A stretch of DNA of 25,960 nucleotides. Origin: CAWEHT01 sp963808455. Its GTDB lineage: Bacteria; Chloroflexota; Anaerolineae; CG2-30-64-16. The notes beneath the pieces are model-generated. The model saw only the letters and a list, made by a program, of their open reading frames with translations, searched no databases and had not been told where the DNA came from. This document shows positions 13,946 through 22,289 of this stretch, piece by piece (within the stretch, counting starts at the first letter, position 1; every line of letters starts with the position of its first letter). Made by a program: the position numbers and the translations under genes. The stretch spans positions 1 through 25,960 of the forward strand of contig CAWEHT010000044.1 of assembly GCA_963808455.1 (NCBI GenBank), in the 5' to 3' direction.

Positions 13946-15025
13946 TTATACTATATTGAAGACCTTGATCAGGGTTATGGCGACGATCAGCAATACCAGC
14001 AGGGAGCCGATGACCGCGGCCGCCACCGGCTTTCCGACCTTGCGAACCGAGCGCACGTCAACGCCGAGGCCCAATGCCGCCATGGCACCAACCGTCAACC
14101 AGCGAGAGACCCCGGCCATGGGGTCCGCCAGAAGCGCAGGCAAAACGCCCACGGAGCGCAAACCGGCCAGAATCACGAAACCGATGATGAACCAGGGCAC
14201 CAGCTTGCCGACGGCCAGCCGGGCGCGGCCGGCCCCTTCCGCTTTGTCCCGGGCAGGCGGCCGGACCAAGAAGAAGATCACCATTGGGCCCAACATCAAC
14301 ACGCGCACCAATTTGACCAGGGTACCGATCTGCCCGCTGAGGGTGCTGACCGGGAAGGTGGCGGCGATGACCTGCGGGACGGCATAGACCGTCATGCCGG
14401 CAAGCACGCCGTATTGATAGAAAGAGAGACGCAGCACGGGCATCAGCAGCGGCAGCCCGAGCACCATGACGACGCCGAGCACGGCCGTCAAAGCGATGGA
14501 CGACGCCACGTCGTCGGCGCTCGCGCCGATTACTGGTGCCACGGCTGCAATCGCTGAGTTGCCACAGATCGAGTTACCACTGGCAACCAGAGTGGCCAGT
14601 TTCGGGTTCAGGCCCAGCAGCCTGCCGATCGTCCGGCTGGCGGTGATCCCGATCACCACCACGCCGACAATGGCAGCGAGCAGCATCGGACCTGCCTGGA
14701 ACAGGACGGGCAGGCTGACGGATGCTCCGAGCAGGACGATGGCCAGCTCGAGCACCTGCTTGGCGGTGAACGATATGCCAGATGTCCAAACGCTGCCCAT
14801 CATCCAGACGGTCCTGACCAGAGTGCCCAGGAGGATCGCCAGCACCAGGGCCTCGATCACCGCCTGGTGCACCAATTGCGCCTCCAGGATCTGCAGGCCC
14901 CAGGCCGCCACGCCAATGGCCGCGGACAGGCCCATGCCGGGCAAGAGCGCCCTCGCACTTCCTTGAATCGAGCCCCACCGCGTGTTCGACCGGCCGGCCG
15001 TTTTGGCTACCGCACCTGTTTGCAT
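13946..15025 (-). CDS. YeiH-family (UPF0324) putative transporter
   Basis: A 359-residue polytopic membrane protein of the YeiH family, often annotated as putative sulfate exporter although the transported substrate is not settled. About ten hydrophobic helices are visible. Family signatures: ALVLAILLGTLVRT near 60-73, GISFTAKQVLELAIVLLGAS near 83-102, the conserved re-entrant-like NSICGNSAIAAVAPVIGA near 150-167, VYAVPQVIAATFPVS near 216-230, and the C-terminal GLGVDVRSVRKVGKP. The N-terminal tail of about 25 residues is polar. A purine-rich GAAGGAGA lies upstream at a slightly long distance. The upstream 425-bp gap contains a perfect 15-bp palindrome that could be a LysR-type operator, as yeiH homologues are often LysR-controlled. 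Confidence 0.92.
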   Translation of the reverse strand: MQTGAVAKTAGRSNTRWGSIQGSARALLPGMGLSAAIGVAAWGLQILEAQLVHQAVIEALVLAILLGTLVRTVWMMGSVWTSGISFTAKQVLELAIVLLGASVSLPVLFQAGPMLLAAIVGVVVIGITASRTIGRLLGLNPKLATLVASGNSICGNSAIAAVAPVIGASADDVASSIALTAVLGVVMVLGLPLLMPVLRLSFYQYGVLAGMTVYAVPQVIAATFPVSTLSGQIGTLVKLVRVLMLGPMVIFFLVRPPARDKAEGAGRARLAVGKLVPWFIIGFVILAGLRSVGVLPALLADPMAGVSRWLTVGAMAALGLGVDVRSVRKVGKPVAAAVIGSLLVLLIVAITLIKVFNIV

Positions 15026-15160
15026 GGCTAGCGCTGTCTCCTTCTCGCAATACGTAATCGTGCATCAGCGGGTGAACTGAGGTAATTGAACCATACGTTA
15101 CAAATCGCACACTCTACACCAGTCAACGGTATAATGCAAGCACATATTCCATATCGTTCC

Positions 15161-15175
15161 ATAACTATTAGTTAT
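15161..15175. promoter_or_regulatory. 15-bp perfect palindrome, candidate operator
   Basis: ATAACTATTAGTTAT is symmetric around its central T and fits the T-N11-A pattern of LysR-type regulator boxes. It lies about 135 bp ahead of the YeiH-type gene and about 275 bp ahead of vapB. No LysR gene is present in the window. Confidence 0.4.
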
Positions 15176-15310
15176 CCCACGGGAATGCCTTGTCGAGCAG
15201 GCAGCGGCCGCGCCCACCACGGATAGCTTTTGGACCGCGAAAGCCAAGAAACGAAACACACGAAAGGCGGTCGCCACGGTCGTCGGGCGCGCCCCGGTGG
15301 TCCCCGGGCG

Positions 15311-15369
15311 CCGCGGGCCACGCCCACGGCGGGTCGCGTTGGGCGAGACCCAGGCGCAGGGGCCCGCGG
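15311..15369. other. nested inverted repeats in a gene-free gap
   Basis: CCGCGGGCC (15311-15319) pairs with GGCCCGCGG (15361-15369), enclosing CGCCCA (15321-15326) paired with TGGGCG (15340-15345). This could fold into a long stem in RNA or be chance in very GC-rich sequence. The rest of the 15026-15451 gap shows no gene. Confidence 0.35.
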
Positions 15370-15392
15370 GACGGCACGCTCCTTCGTGCCCA

Positions 15393-15421
15393 TTGTGCAC
15401 GGACACATACCATGTTAGAAT
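15393..15421 (+). promoter_or_regulatory. candidate promoter of the vapBC pair
   Basis: TTGTGC, a 17-base spacer and TAGAAT, 30 bases before the antitoxin start. Four of six matches at the -35 and five of six at the -10. Confidence 0.5.
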
Positions 15422-15451
15422 CAGTATGAACTACATGCAAGAGGTATGACA

Positions 15452-15691
15452 ATGGGCGCAATCGAGGTACGCCTGGGTCCAAAGAACCAGGTGGTGATCC
15501 CAAAGACGATCCGAGAGACCCTGCACGTAAAGGAAGGCGACGTCCTGCTGTTCGTGGTCCAGCGGGAAACGGTGATCCTCCGCGCCCGGCCCGCCAGTTT
15601 CACGGAGGCCCTGCGCGGGCTCCGCAAAGAAGTATGGGGAGGCGAGGACATCGGCGGCTGGCTCACGGGGGAGCACGACGCATGGGACTAG
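15452..15691 (+). CDS. vapB: AbrB/MazE-type antitoxin of a VapBC pair
   Basis: A 79-residue antitoxin. Residues 4-45 form the SpoVT-AbrB swapped-hairpin DNA-binding domain: IEVRLGPKNQVVIPKTIRET then LHVKEGDVLLFVVQRETVIL. The acidic tail (GLRKEVWGGEDIGGW) would bind and block the toxin. ATG 15452 is preferred over ATG 15446 because GAGG lies 7 nt upstream. Its last codons overlap the toxin start by 10 bases, a typical toxin-antitoxin arrangement, and the complex would be expected to repress its own promoter at 15393-15421. Confidence 0.9.
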   Translation: MGAIEVRLGPKNQVVIPKTIRETLHVKEGDVLLFVVQRETVILRARPASFTEALRGLRKEVWGGEDIGGWLTGEHDAWD

Positions 15692-16140
15692 CGGAACTGA
15701 ACGCCGAGCTGGCTAGCCTGAACAGGATCTGCATCGACACGGCTATTTTTGCCTACCATCTGGCCGAGCATCCCCGCTACGTGGACTACACTTCGGCCAT
15801 CCTTTTTGCTGTGGAGCAAAAGAAGCTGGAAGGCATGATCACCACGATAACCTTGACGGAGTTGCTTACCTATCCCGCGCAAAAGGGCGACGTGGAAACG
15901 TTGCGGGAATGGGAGCTGTACCTGACCAGCTTCCCAAACCTGCTGATCGTGCCACTGGACCAGCCGCTGGCGCGCGAGGCAGCCCTGGTGCGCGGCGAAA
16001 CGCGGCTGAAGACTCCAGACGCGGTCCAGGTCGCCGCGGCACGGTTGCACGGAGCCGATGCCCTCGTCACCAACGACCGGCCCTGGGGGCAGCGCGTCGA
16101 ATTCCCGCGCGTCCTCATCCTGGATGATTTCGCGACTTGA
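15682..16140 (+). CDS. vapC: PIN-domain ribonuclease toxin of a VapBC pair
   Basis: A 152-residue PIN-domain endoribonuclease, expected to cut tRNA or rRNA when the antitoxin is lost. The four acidic metal ligands are visible: D19 (RICIDTAIFAYH), E60 (TITLTELLTYP), D113 (KTPDAVQVAAA) and D132 (ALVTNDRPWG). The length is slightly above the usual 130-140. ATG 15682 overlaps the antitoxin stop, supporting coupled translation. The RNA target cannot be predicted. All catalytic residues and the reading frame are intact, so it should be functional. Confidence 0.9.
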   Translation: MGLAELNAELASLNRICIDTAIFAYHLAEHPRYVDYTSAILFAVEQKKLEGMITTITLTELLTYPAQKGDVETLREWELYLTSFPNLLIVPLDQPLAREAALVRGETRLKTPDAVQVAAARLHGADALVTNDRPWGQRVEFPRVLILDDFAT

Positions 16141-16819
16141 TGAGAGCATGCCGTTGCGCTTTTCTGGGAAACAGTGCAATCGTAGGGGTATACCTTGCAA
16201 TTGCCTATTATGATCAGGAACACAAGGGGCGGCGCAATGCTGCGCAGGCTTTGCTTACGGCCGACCAATTACGTGGTTCGACCCGCCGTGACCTGGAGAG
16301 CTTCCTGAAGGACCTCGGCGCAGGGCACGGCAAGCGTGCAAGGCGGCAGTTCCGGGATCCGTTGTCAGGCCAAAAAGGATGAGCGGCCCCCTGACATGCG
16401 TGGCGCTCTACTTCGGCTATGGAAACCAGCTATTTTGGCAGGCTGGCTACACGCCGGGCGTTCGCTCCAATCCTCATGCACCGCATCCAAAGTGACCCGC
16501 ACGTTTGCGCTTTGCTCGCTCGTGCGCGATAATTTCGCTCTGTGCGATAAGTTGCAAAGTGCAAGCGAGGTGAGGACCCCCGCCGCACCAACGTAAGCGG
16601 CGCGCGGTCGTCCCCTGAACCACCTGGCGCTTTCTTCCGGCGCCGACCCCCGGCCGACCAGGGCCATTCTCGATTGAAGTCGACAGTTCGACGGCGACCC
16701 AAGGTGCCAACCTGCTCGCCTCGGCGACGCATGGGCCCTGGCCGCTTTGGCACGTTGCGCAGCGCCAACAGGCGATTTCCTCACTCGCCGCGCCGCCTTG
16801 CTTAGGGAGAATCCTCATA
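16141..16819. other. 680-bp stretch without a supported gene
   Basis: Several short frames exist on both strands, but none shows a recognisable domain, a convincing ribosome-binding site or consistent codon use. It precedes a secreted protein gene and may contain its promoter; I see no clear consensus boxes. Confidence 0.5.
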
Positions 16820-17326
16820 ATGCGAAAATGGATCTATGCCAGCGGCTCGTTGCTCGTCGTCGGCCTGGCTGCGCTTGTCGTGTCAGTAGCACTGCCGGCG
16901 AAGGTGTCCCAAGCGCATCCCACCAACGCCTTTTTGCAGGCCGCCGAGTCGCAGTATCCGTGGATCGTCGGTACACAGCTCGACCAATGTGTCTTGTGCC
17001 ACGTAAGCAACACCGATTTCGATCGCAACCCCTATGGCGCCGACTGGGCCAGCCATGGAAATAGCTTCACCGCGATCGAGAACCTTGATTCTGACCACGA
17101 CGGCTTCACGAACATCGTCGAGATCAAGGCCTTGACTTTCCCTGGCAATCCCGACAGCAAACCGTCCGGCACGCCCAATGCTCCCCTTACACCGACGATG
17201 ACGCCGACGGCTACGCCAACCTTCACGCCGACGAACACGCCGGCGGCTGCGCCAACCCTCACGCTGACCGGAACGGTGACGAGCACGCCCCCTTACGGTC
17301 TCTACTTTCCGCAGCTGGTGAACTGA
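16820..17326 (+). CDS. secreted CxxCH/EF-hand protein with Thr/Pro-rich stalk
   Basis: A 168-residue exported protein. Residues 1-32 form a signal peptide (KW, hydrophobic core GSLLVVGLAALVVSVAL, then A-x-A-like SQAHP). C57-V-L-C60-H61 is a haem c-binding motif with NPYGADW just after, and DSDHDGFTN at 90-98 is an EF-hand or thrombospondin type 3-like calcium loop. Residues 117-155 are Thr/Pro-rich (TPTMTPTATPTFTPTNTP), followed by a short tail YGLYFPQLVN. The CxxCH - NPYG - DSDxDGF order recurs in small environmental proteins that may be single-haem cytochromes. The stalk and tail resemble Chloroflexota surface proteins, where such a tail may be a sorting or anchoring signal. AGGGAGA precedes the ATG. 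The haem function is inference; only one haem site is present. Confidence 0.8.
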   Translation: MRKWIYASGSLLVVGLAALVVSVALPAKVSQAHPTNAFLQAAESQYPWIVGTQLDQCVLCHVSNTDFDRNPYGADWASHGNSFTAIENLDSDHDGFTNIVEIKALTFPGNPDSKPSGTPNAPLTPTMTPTATPTFTPTNTPAAAPTLTLTGTVTSTPPYGLYFPQLVN

Positions 17327-17455
17327 GACCTGGGTGGATACGGTCCAGAAATCGGAAGGGATCAGGGAGCCATGCCGCACGGGCCCTTAGTTCTCGGCAG
17401 CTTGGCGCGAGGCGCATGCGCGAGACGTGTTGCAAACGTGGCGAGGTCCCCCTCG

Positions 17456-18571
17456 CTATGACCACGATATCTCCCGCGCCTGCTCCAGGAGGCGAAATAC
17501 CTGCCCGTCATCGGCGTCGGCCGTCCGCCCGAGAAGGCCCTTGAGCCATCTGCCTGGCAAGCCAGATCGGCCATGCAGCGCGCCCACCGCGGCCCCGACG
17601 ATGGCTCCAACGGTATCATTATCCCAGGTGTCGTTGACTGCTCGGACGATGGCCTCCTCCGGATCGTGACCGAATCGCATCAGTATGTAGAGGACGCTCG
17701 GCACCGTTTCGAAAAGATAGGGGCCCGAATACCAGGTGTTGCAGGCGTCCAACGTGGAAAGCCTGTCCTCGTAGGCCCGGCTCACGACCTCGCCGGCGAA
17801 ATGCCAGAGCGGGCCCTGATAGTCTGCGTAAGCGGGTGCATTTGAGCGATAGGTCTCGTCATGTTCCAGGGCGCGTGCTATCTCTGTGTAGCTGTTCGGC
17901 CACCACTCCGGCGCTGGGGCGTGGCCCATTCGCAGTAGCCGCCAGAGCATGCCGGTGAAGGCCACGCAAGCGCTGATTGACGCCGAGTCGTTGTGGGTGA
18001 TCATCGCCGACAATGCGGCGTCGGCCCAAAGCGCTTCGGTCCCCGTGTTGACGTAGGGCAAGAGCACCGGGCTGATGCGCATCAGCGCACCGTTGCCGGC
18101 CGATTTGGGGCCTGCCCGGTACCAGGGCTTGCCCGCCTTCATGTTGGCGACGAATTCCCAAACCGCGCTGCCGATGCCAAAGATACGCTGCCGGCAGAAA
18201 CGCTGAGCGACGCGTTCGGGCACAAAGCGCCGGTCGGCCAGTATTTGCTCGAGGGTCCAGAAAGTGAGCTGTGTATCATCGGACGGGAGCCCGACACGCT
18301 GTCCGTTCGCATGCCGGTTGGGCAGATAGTCGCGGATCTCGCCGTACCAGGCTAAGCGCTGGCTTGGATGTTGGCTTTCAGTGGTGTTGCCCAGCGCGTC
18401 GCCGATTGCCGCGCCCAGCAGCATGCCCTCGACCCGGTCGAAATCCACTTCCTGGGCTGGAAGAGCTGGGAGTCGATCGAAGAGTGGGCCGCGCTGTATG
18501 TCGATGCTGCGTGAACGGAAGAGCTCCTCCAGCAGCTGGCCGTTTTCCGAGAGTGACTCGTTAGCAGTCAT
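17456..18571 (-). CDS. ADP-ribosylglycohydrolase family protein
   Basis: A 371-residue member of the DraG/ARH family, which removes ADP-ribose from proteins, nucleic acids or small molecules using two magnesium ions. Motifs in order: EGMLLGAAIGDALGNTTES at 48-66; the metal ligands in GLPSDDTQLTFW at 94-105; GPKSAGNGALMRISPVLL near 153-170; MITHNDSASISACVAF near 187-202; and the closing metal site NDTWDNDTVGAIVGAAVGAL near 320-340. All key aspartates are present, so it should be active. The N-terminal 45 residues precede the catalytic fold and may be a linker. AAGGAGG precedes ATG 18571. It is the third gene after the large ATPase and the 118-residue protein on the same strand, with a 134-bp gap, so it probably belongs to that operon. 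Confidence 0.92.
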   Translation of the reverse strand: MTANESLSENGQLLEELFRSRSIDIQRGPLFDRLPALPAQEVDFDRVEGMLLGAAIGDALGNTTESQHPSQRLAWYGEIRDYLPNRHANGQRVGLPSDDTQLTFWTLEQILADRRFVPERVAQRFCRQRIFGIGSAVWEFVANMKAGKPWYRAGPKSAGNGALMRISPVLLPYVNTGTEALWADAALSAMITHNDSASISACVAFTGMLWRLLRMGHAPAPEWWPNSYTEIARALEHDETYRSNAPAYADYQGPLWHFAGEVVSRAYEDRLSTLDACNTWYSGPYLFETVPSVLYILMRFGHDPEEAIVRAVNDTWDNDTVGAIVGAAVGALHGRSGLPGRWLKGLLGRTADADDGQVFRLLEQAREISWS

Positions 18572-18705
18572 ACAGGCCGTCCTCCTTCGTTCAAATACCC
18601 AAAAGCCTGACCCGCAGCAATTGGAATTGAGCAGCCGGCTCCGGATGCCTCCAACGACAGAGCGAGGCCAATGCCCCTTCGCAAGGGTCGGTCAGGTCAC
18701 CGCCC

Positions 18706-19062
18706 TCACTGCAATTCGTGCAACAAGCTAAGGTAAATGGCGATCTGGTTCTTCTGGAACAGGGATTCGAGATCTCGGATCACCGCATCCAGATCGAGCT
18801 GTTGGTCTCCCTGGTCCATCAGCCTGACGGCTATAGCCCGCAGATCCATCTGTCCGCCGGATGCCTGCTTGATCATCTCGAGTAGCAGAACCTCACTGCC
18901 TTCCGCGGCTCTCGGGCGTACTAAGCCTTGAACCTCATCCGCAAGACGCCGCGCTTCGGCATCCATTGCAGACAATGGCTGAAGTGCGCGGGCGACGAAG
19001 CCCCTAAGATCGCTGATCTTGCTACTTTCTAGGCTCTGGTGCAATGCGTTGACGCGCGTCAT
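18706..19062 (-). CDS. 118-residue helical protein next to the ATPase
   Basis: The protein begins MTRVNALHQSLESSKISDLR and consists almost entirely of predicted helices with charged heptads (LADEVQGLVRPRAAEGSEVL, LDAVIRDLESLFQKNQIAIY). No catalytic motif or family is recognised. It overlaps the end of the ATPase gene by 41 bases in another frame, so the two are translationally coupled and the protein is likely a partner subunit of the ATPase. The DLESLFQKNQ region near the C-terminus could be a docking helix. An independent, noisier copy at 25451-25806 encodes nearly the same residues, which supports the frame. Confidence 0.75.
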   Translation of the reverse strand: MTRVNALHQSLESSKISDLRGFVARALQPLSAMDAEARRLADEVQGLVRPRAAEGSEVLLLEMIKQASGGQMDLRAIAVRLMDQGDQQLDLDAVIRDLESLFQKNQIAIYLSLLHELQ

Positions 19063-21691
19063 GAGATCTCCGCGCGCGGTCCTCGGTTGGCTTTAGCGAT
19101 AACCGTTGGACCTGAATGGCGTATCGTAGGATCTGCAGGCTATTCTCGAGTCGGCGAATGACGACGGCTGCATGTTGGGTGACGCACCGACCCACGGCCT
19201 CGGCCAGGGCTTCATAGGACTCAGTCGGGTGTTCTTGGTCAAAGGGGATGTGTAAGTCAGAGGAGATCCCCGCCGCTGTCAGAGCCTGCCCATACTCTTG
19301 ACACGACCGCTCGAAATCCTGCCTTCGGGTGGCTAACCACTCGTCAATGCGCTTTTTCAAGACCTGCACCTGTCGTTCCGCAGCGCCATGCATACTCCAC
19401 ATAGTAAGGGCCTGCGTCTCAAACTGTGCATGCAGGTTCTCCCAGGCCCGCTCTGTCTCGGCCTGGAACTCGGCGTTCTGGTAGACGCGTTGCGCTGTCT
19501 GCGCCTGACTGGCGACCTCGACAGCCAAGCTTGCCACGCGCCGCCAGTTTTCAAGATCGTCTTTGCGGTCCTCGAAGCTTTGCAGGCGCGTGTTCAGCAT
19601 GCGCGCTTGCTTGCTGAGACTTACCAGGCGTTGCTGCGTGCGAGCGATCACCTGCGAGATCGACCCCCCGTTTTGCTGCGACTCGCGTGCCGATTCCTCG
19701 CGCAGTTGCCGAACATCGCCCAAAGCCGCCTGGTAGGCAGCGACCAAATCTTGCCTTTGTTTTTCCAGAGGATCGCGCAACGGGCCGGGTCCAAATTCGC
19801 GACCCAGCCAGGCCGGCACACCTTGGTTCAGCGCATCGAGCAAGCGGTTCTGTTCCTGCTGAAGTTTCTCTTTCAGCGCCGCGGCCCGGAACGCGGCGAA
19901 AGCGGTCGCGTCGCTATTCAGTTGGCGCAGTTCCGACTTCACGGACTCGAGTTCATCGCGCTCCTTTGCAGCCTCCAGTTCTGTACGCAGCCTACCCAGC
20001 GGGTACCTTCCGGTCGCGAAGTCGGGGATGACTTCGGCTAAGTCTTGGATCAACCTTTCGAGCGCACTGAGCTGTTCGGCCAGAGCATCATGGAGATCGA
20101 CGATGGAGTCCACGGTGCGAACCAATAAGTTATTGCGCTGATCCAGATCGACAAACTTCCGGGTCTGGAGCAAACGCAGAATTTCGCCAATCTCGGCATC
20201 CGTATATCCAGCTGCCTTGGCCTGGCGTATTAGCTGCTCGGCCGGCAAGGCAGGGACCTGATCGCCATTGTAGCGCGTGCGCTCACGTGTCGAATCGAGC
20301 TGCGTCAGCCAGGCTTGCTCGAGAGCATGCATCTGAAAACGCAGGGTCACCTCGCTGCTCGGCAAGCGGCCGCCGAACTCCTCTTTAAGCATCAGGTCGC
20401 CAAGCGCATCCAGCAATGGTTCCAGGTTGACCAAACGCCGCCCCGGGATCCGGAACGCGTCGGCCACCTGGTCTTTGGTGGCCTTCCACGGTCGCCGGCC
20501 CCGCGCAATAGAAATGCCATCGTCCGCGATCACCTTCTCCAACGCGTAGCAGTACTGTTGGAGGTTTTCCTTCCATCTGTTGCCACTAATGAGCGTCCTG
20601 TAGGTCGGATATAGCCGCTTACACTGCAACCGGAAAAGATCTCTGATGCGCTCTGTGCCCACCATTGCGCTCCCGAAATCAACCGGGAACGCCTCCAACC
20701 TGTCGCTAAGCAGGACTGTCAGCGCATATTGGCGCAAGGGAGAGATGACTGTGTTGACCCGGTTTCTGTCATCCGGTAGGTCGCCCCGATTGCGGAACAT
20801 ATGCTCGATCAGCGCAAGGGCCAGGAGCGGCGTTATTTGCTCCACAGCGTAGTAATCGCGCAGGAACCCCGGCAAGATCTTGTCCGCCGCCTCGGGTAGG
20901 TTGGCAGCAATGTTCAGTTGGAACACTGCGACGTTAGGAGAGTCTGGCGCAACCAAGAGCCGGCTCGGCTCAGCAGCTGCCAGAGCGTAGTTCAATTCGA
21001 AACGTAGTTCGAGGTCCGCATCAGCGTGGGGCTTGTCCCATACGGGTGGGCGAGACTGCGGCACGGCAGCCACGAGCACCGCTAGCAGCCGATCCGGGTA
21101 ATGAGGATCAAAGGTGCCACGGAGAAAATCCGCCTGAAATTCAGTATCACCGACGCAGATGGGGACATGTTTCTCACTCTTCCAGCCGCTGAACACGGGC
21201 TCCAACAATACCTGAGCTCGAAATCCCTCAGCTGCCCGCTCCGCGTAACTTTTTCCAGGAGCATACCGCCCGACAAACTCTTTCGTCAGGCGCTGCTCGA
21301 TCTGCTCAGGAGGCGTTTCCTCTTCGGCGAGATAGCGTAGGACATAGCCGCCTGACTGCTGCAGGACCAGTTCGCGGCGTGCAAGCGGCGGAAAAGAACG
21401 GAACGGCTCCAACAGCTCAAACCGGGACAGGCTTTGTTCCGAACAGCCCATCGGGTACGCAGCCAGGAGCTTGACGAGGCGTTGATAAGTCTCCGACCCG
21501 CGCACCTCGGCGTTGTCCAATGCTTTCCTTACTCCCGCAACGAACTTCCCTCGCTGATCATAAGGCATCAAGCCGGCCAGGAAGTCGTCCACGAACTGGA
21601 GCGGCGAATAGGGGGTCAGCGTGTGAATATAGCTCTTCACCGCCAGGGCCAAAGCGTGAGTGACCATACGAGGCCCCGCACCGAGGTCCAT
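19022..21691 (-). CDS. large P-loop-type ATPase, C-terminal 889 residues
   Basis: Downstream frame of a broken gene. After MDLGAGPRMVTHALALAVKS, a winged-helix-like part follows (YSPLQFVDDFLAGLMPYDQR, LVKLLAAYPMGCSEQSLSRF, GGYVLRYLAEEE), then a mixed region, then long coiled coils from about 500 onward (LHDALAEQLSALERLIQDLA, ELEAAKERDELESVKSELRQ, RTQQRLVSLSKQARMLNTRL). The layout, an ATPase head plus large helical tail, is like the BrxC/PglY class of BREX ATPases and other phage-defence STAND-like proteins, but I cannot assign a named family. ATG 21691 is not the real start: the upstream frame at 21558-22289 continues into it if two bases lost near 21692 are restored, as the right arm shows. 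Together they give about 1090 residues and still lack the N-terminus. Confidence 0.75.
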   Translation of the reverse strand: MDLGAGPRMVTHALALAVKSYIHTLTPYSPLQFVDDFLAGLMPYDQRGKFVAGVRKALDNAEVRGSETYQRLVKLLAAYPMGCSEQSLSRFELLEPFRSFPPLARRELVLQQSGGYVLRYLAEEETPPEQIEQRLTKEFVGRYAPGKSYAERAAEGFRAQVLLEPVFSGWKSEKHVPICVGDTEFQADFLRGTFDPHYPDRLLAVLVAAVPQSRPPVWDKPHADADLELRFELNYALAAAEPSRLLVAPDSPNVAVFQLNIAANLPEAADKILPGFLRDYYAVEQITPLLALALIEHMFRNRGDLPDDRNRVNTVISPLRQYALTVLLSDRLEAFPVDFGSAMVGTERIRDLFRLQCKRLYPTYRTLISGNRWKENLQQYCYALEKVIADDGISIARGRRPWKATKDQVADAFRIPGRRLVNLEPLLDALGDLMLKEEFGGRLPSSEVTLRFQMHALEQAWLTQLDSTRERTRYNGDQVPALPAEQLIRQAKAAGYTDAEIGEILRLLQTRKFVDLDQRNNLLVRTVDSIVDLHDALAEQLSALERLIQDLAEVIPDFATGRYPLGRLRTELEAAKERDELESVKSELRQLNSDATAFAAFRAAALKEKLQQEQNRLLDALNQGVPAWLGREFGPGPLRDPLEKQRQDLVAAYQAALGDVRQLREESARESQQNGGSISQVIARTQQRLVSLSKQARMLNTRLQSFEDRKDDLENWRRVASLAVEVASQAQTAQRVYQNAEFQAETERAWENLHAQFETQALTMWSMHGAAERQVQVLKKRIDEWLATRRQDFERSCQEYGQALTAAGISSDLHIPFDQEHPTESYEALAEAVGRCVTQHAAVVIRRLENSLQILRYAIQVQRLSLKPTEDRARRSHDARQRIAPEPRK

Positions 21692-22289
21692 GCGCGGCTA
21701 CCTGGCCGATCCCCTCCAAGGTTTCCGGGAGAATCACCGCGCTGCCGTCAAAGACAAAGCGCTTCTCATAGGCCGCCCATAACTCGGCCGGATACTCGCG
21801 CCGATTGTAGACGTCGCGGACTCGGAAGTAGAGGGCCGATCTCTGCAAGCGCTGCAACAAGTCGAGCCGCAGGCGGCTGATCGTCCCTTCCGTATCGTCG
21901 TCCATCGTCATGACCAACGCCCAGTAGCCCGGGAGTCCCAAGATGTCTTTGACCATCTCAAAGAGGTCGGCGAAAAACTGATCGCGAGACGGCCGATACG
22001 CCGCCAAAGTCGCCTGAAGTTCGTCGGTAAAGATCGCCAGACCCCGATAACCCGCCTTCTCGCAGAGCTGGCACGCGGCGCTGAAAAAGCCGAGAACGTC
22101 CGCCGGGCGGATATCCAGCACCAGCCGGCCGGAGTCGAGCAGTTCTTGCACCACGTCGCGGCCCAGGCGCTCGTTAAATTCGTCTACCTGGCTTTGTCGA
22201 TGCTGGTTGTAGATCGCGTCGAGTTCCCCGACATACGCCTTGGGGCCCAACGAAAACTCATAGCGCGTCCAATGGTATACGGCGTCCAT
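21558..22289 (-). CDS. large P-loop-type ATPase, Walker B-containing part (frameshifted, N-terminus missing)
   Basis: Upstream frame of the same gene. About 200 residues are genuine, up to GIGQVAA near 21692; the rest is out-of-frame. The motif YRGLAIFTDELQATLAAY is a Walker B-like strand with acidic residues, followed by GLPGYWALVMTMDDDTEGTI (a sensor I-like strand) and a YEKRFVFDGSAVILPETLEG helix. The expected Walker A loop should lie further upstream but the sequence folds back at about 22288, so the true start is missing and the ATG at 22289 is only a frame boundary. The motif order supports an ATPase of the ORC/STAND class. Confidence 0.7.
   Translation of the reverse strand: MDAVYHWTRYEFSLGPKAYVGELDAIYNQHRQSQVDEFNERLGRDVVQELLDSGRLVLDIRPADVLGFFSAACQLCEKAGYRGLAIFTDELQATLAAYRPSRDQFFADLFEMVKDILGLPGYWALVMTMDDDTEGTISRLRLDLLQRLQRSALYFRVRDVYNRREYPAELWAAYEKRFVFDGSAVILPETLEGIGQVAAHGPRCGASYGHSRFGPGGEELYSHADPLFAAPVRGRLPGRLDAL

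Larger units (their letters stand above)
18560..22262 (+). repeat. left arm of a 3.7-kb inverted repeat
   Basis: The reverse complement of this segment recurs at 22288-25949. This arm has long open frames with one frame break. The outer limit is set by CTGCTAAC near the start of the ADP-ribosylglycohydrolase gene; the inner limit by the AAAACTCAT string at 22254-22262, matched by ATGAGTTTT at 22288. Confidence 0.95.

Noticed and set aside
13799..14557. Plus-strand 252-codon frame rich in Gln, His and Asp
   Set aside because: Antisense of the YeiH-type transporter; composition typical of a shadow of a hydrophobic protein.
16365..16818. Overlapping minus-strand frames of 110-140 codons
   Set aside because: Arg/Ala-rich low-identity translations in three frames at once, typical of chance frames in GC-rich DNA.
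19388..20041. Plus-strand 217-codon frame
   Set aside because: Antisense of the coiled-coil half of the ATPase.
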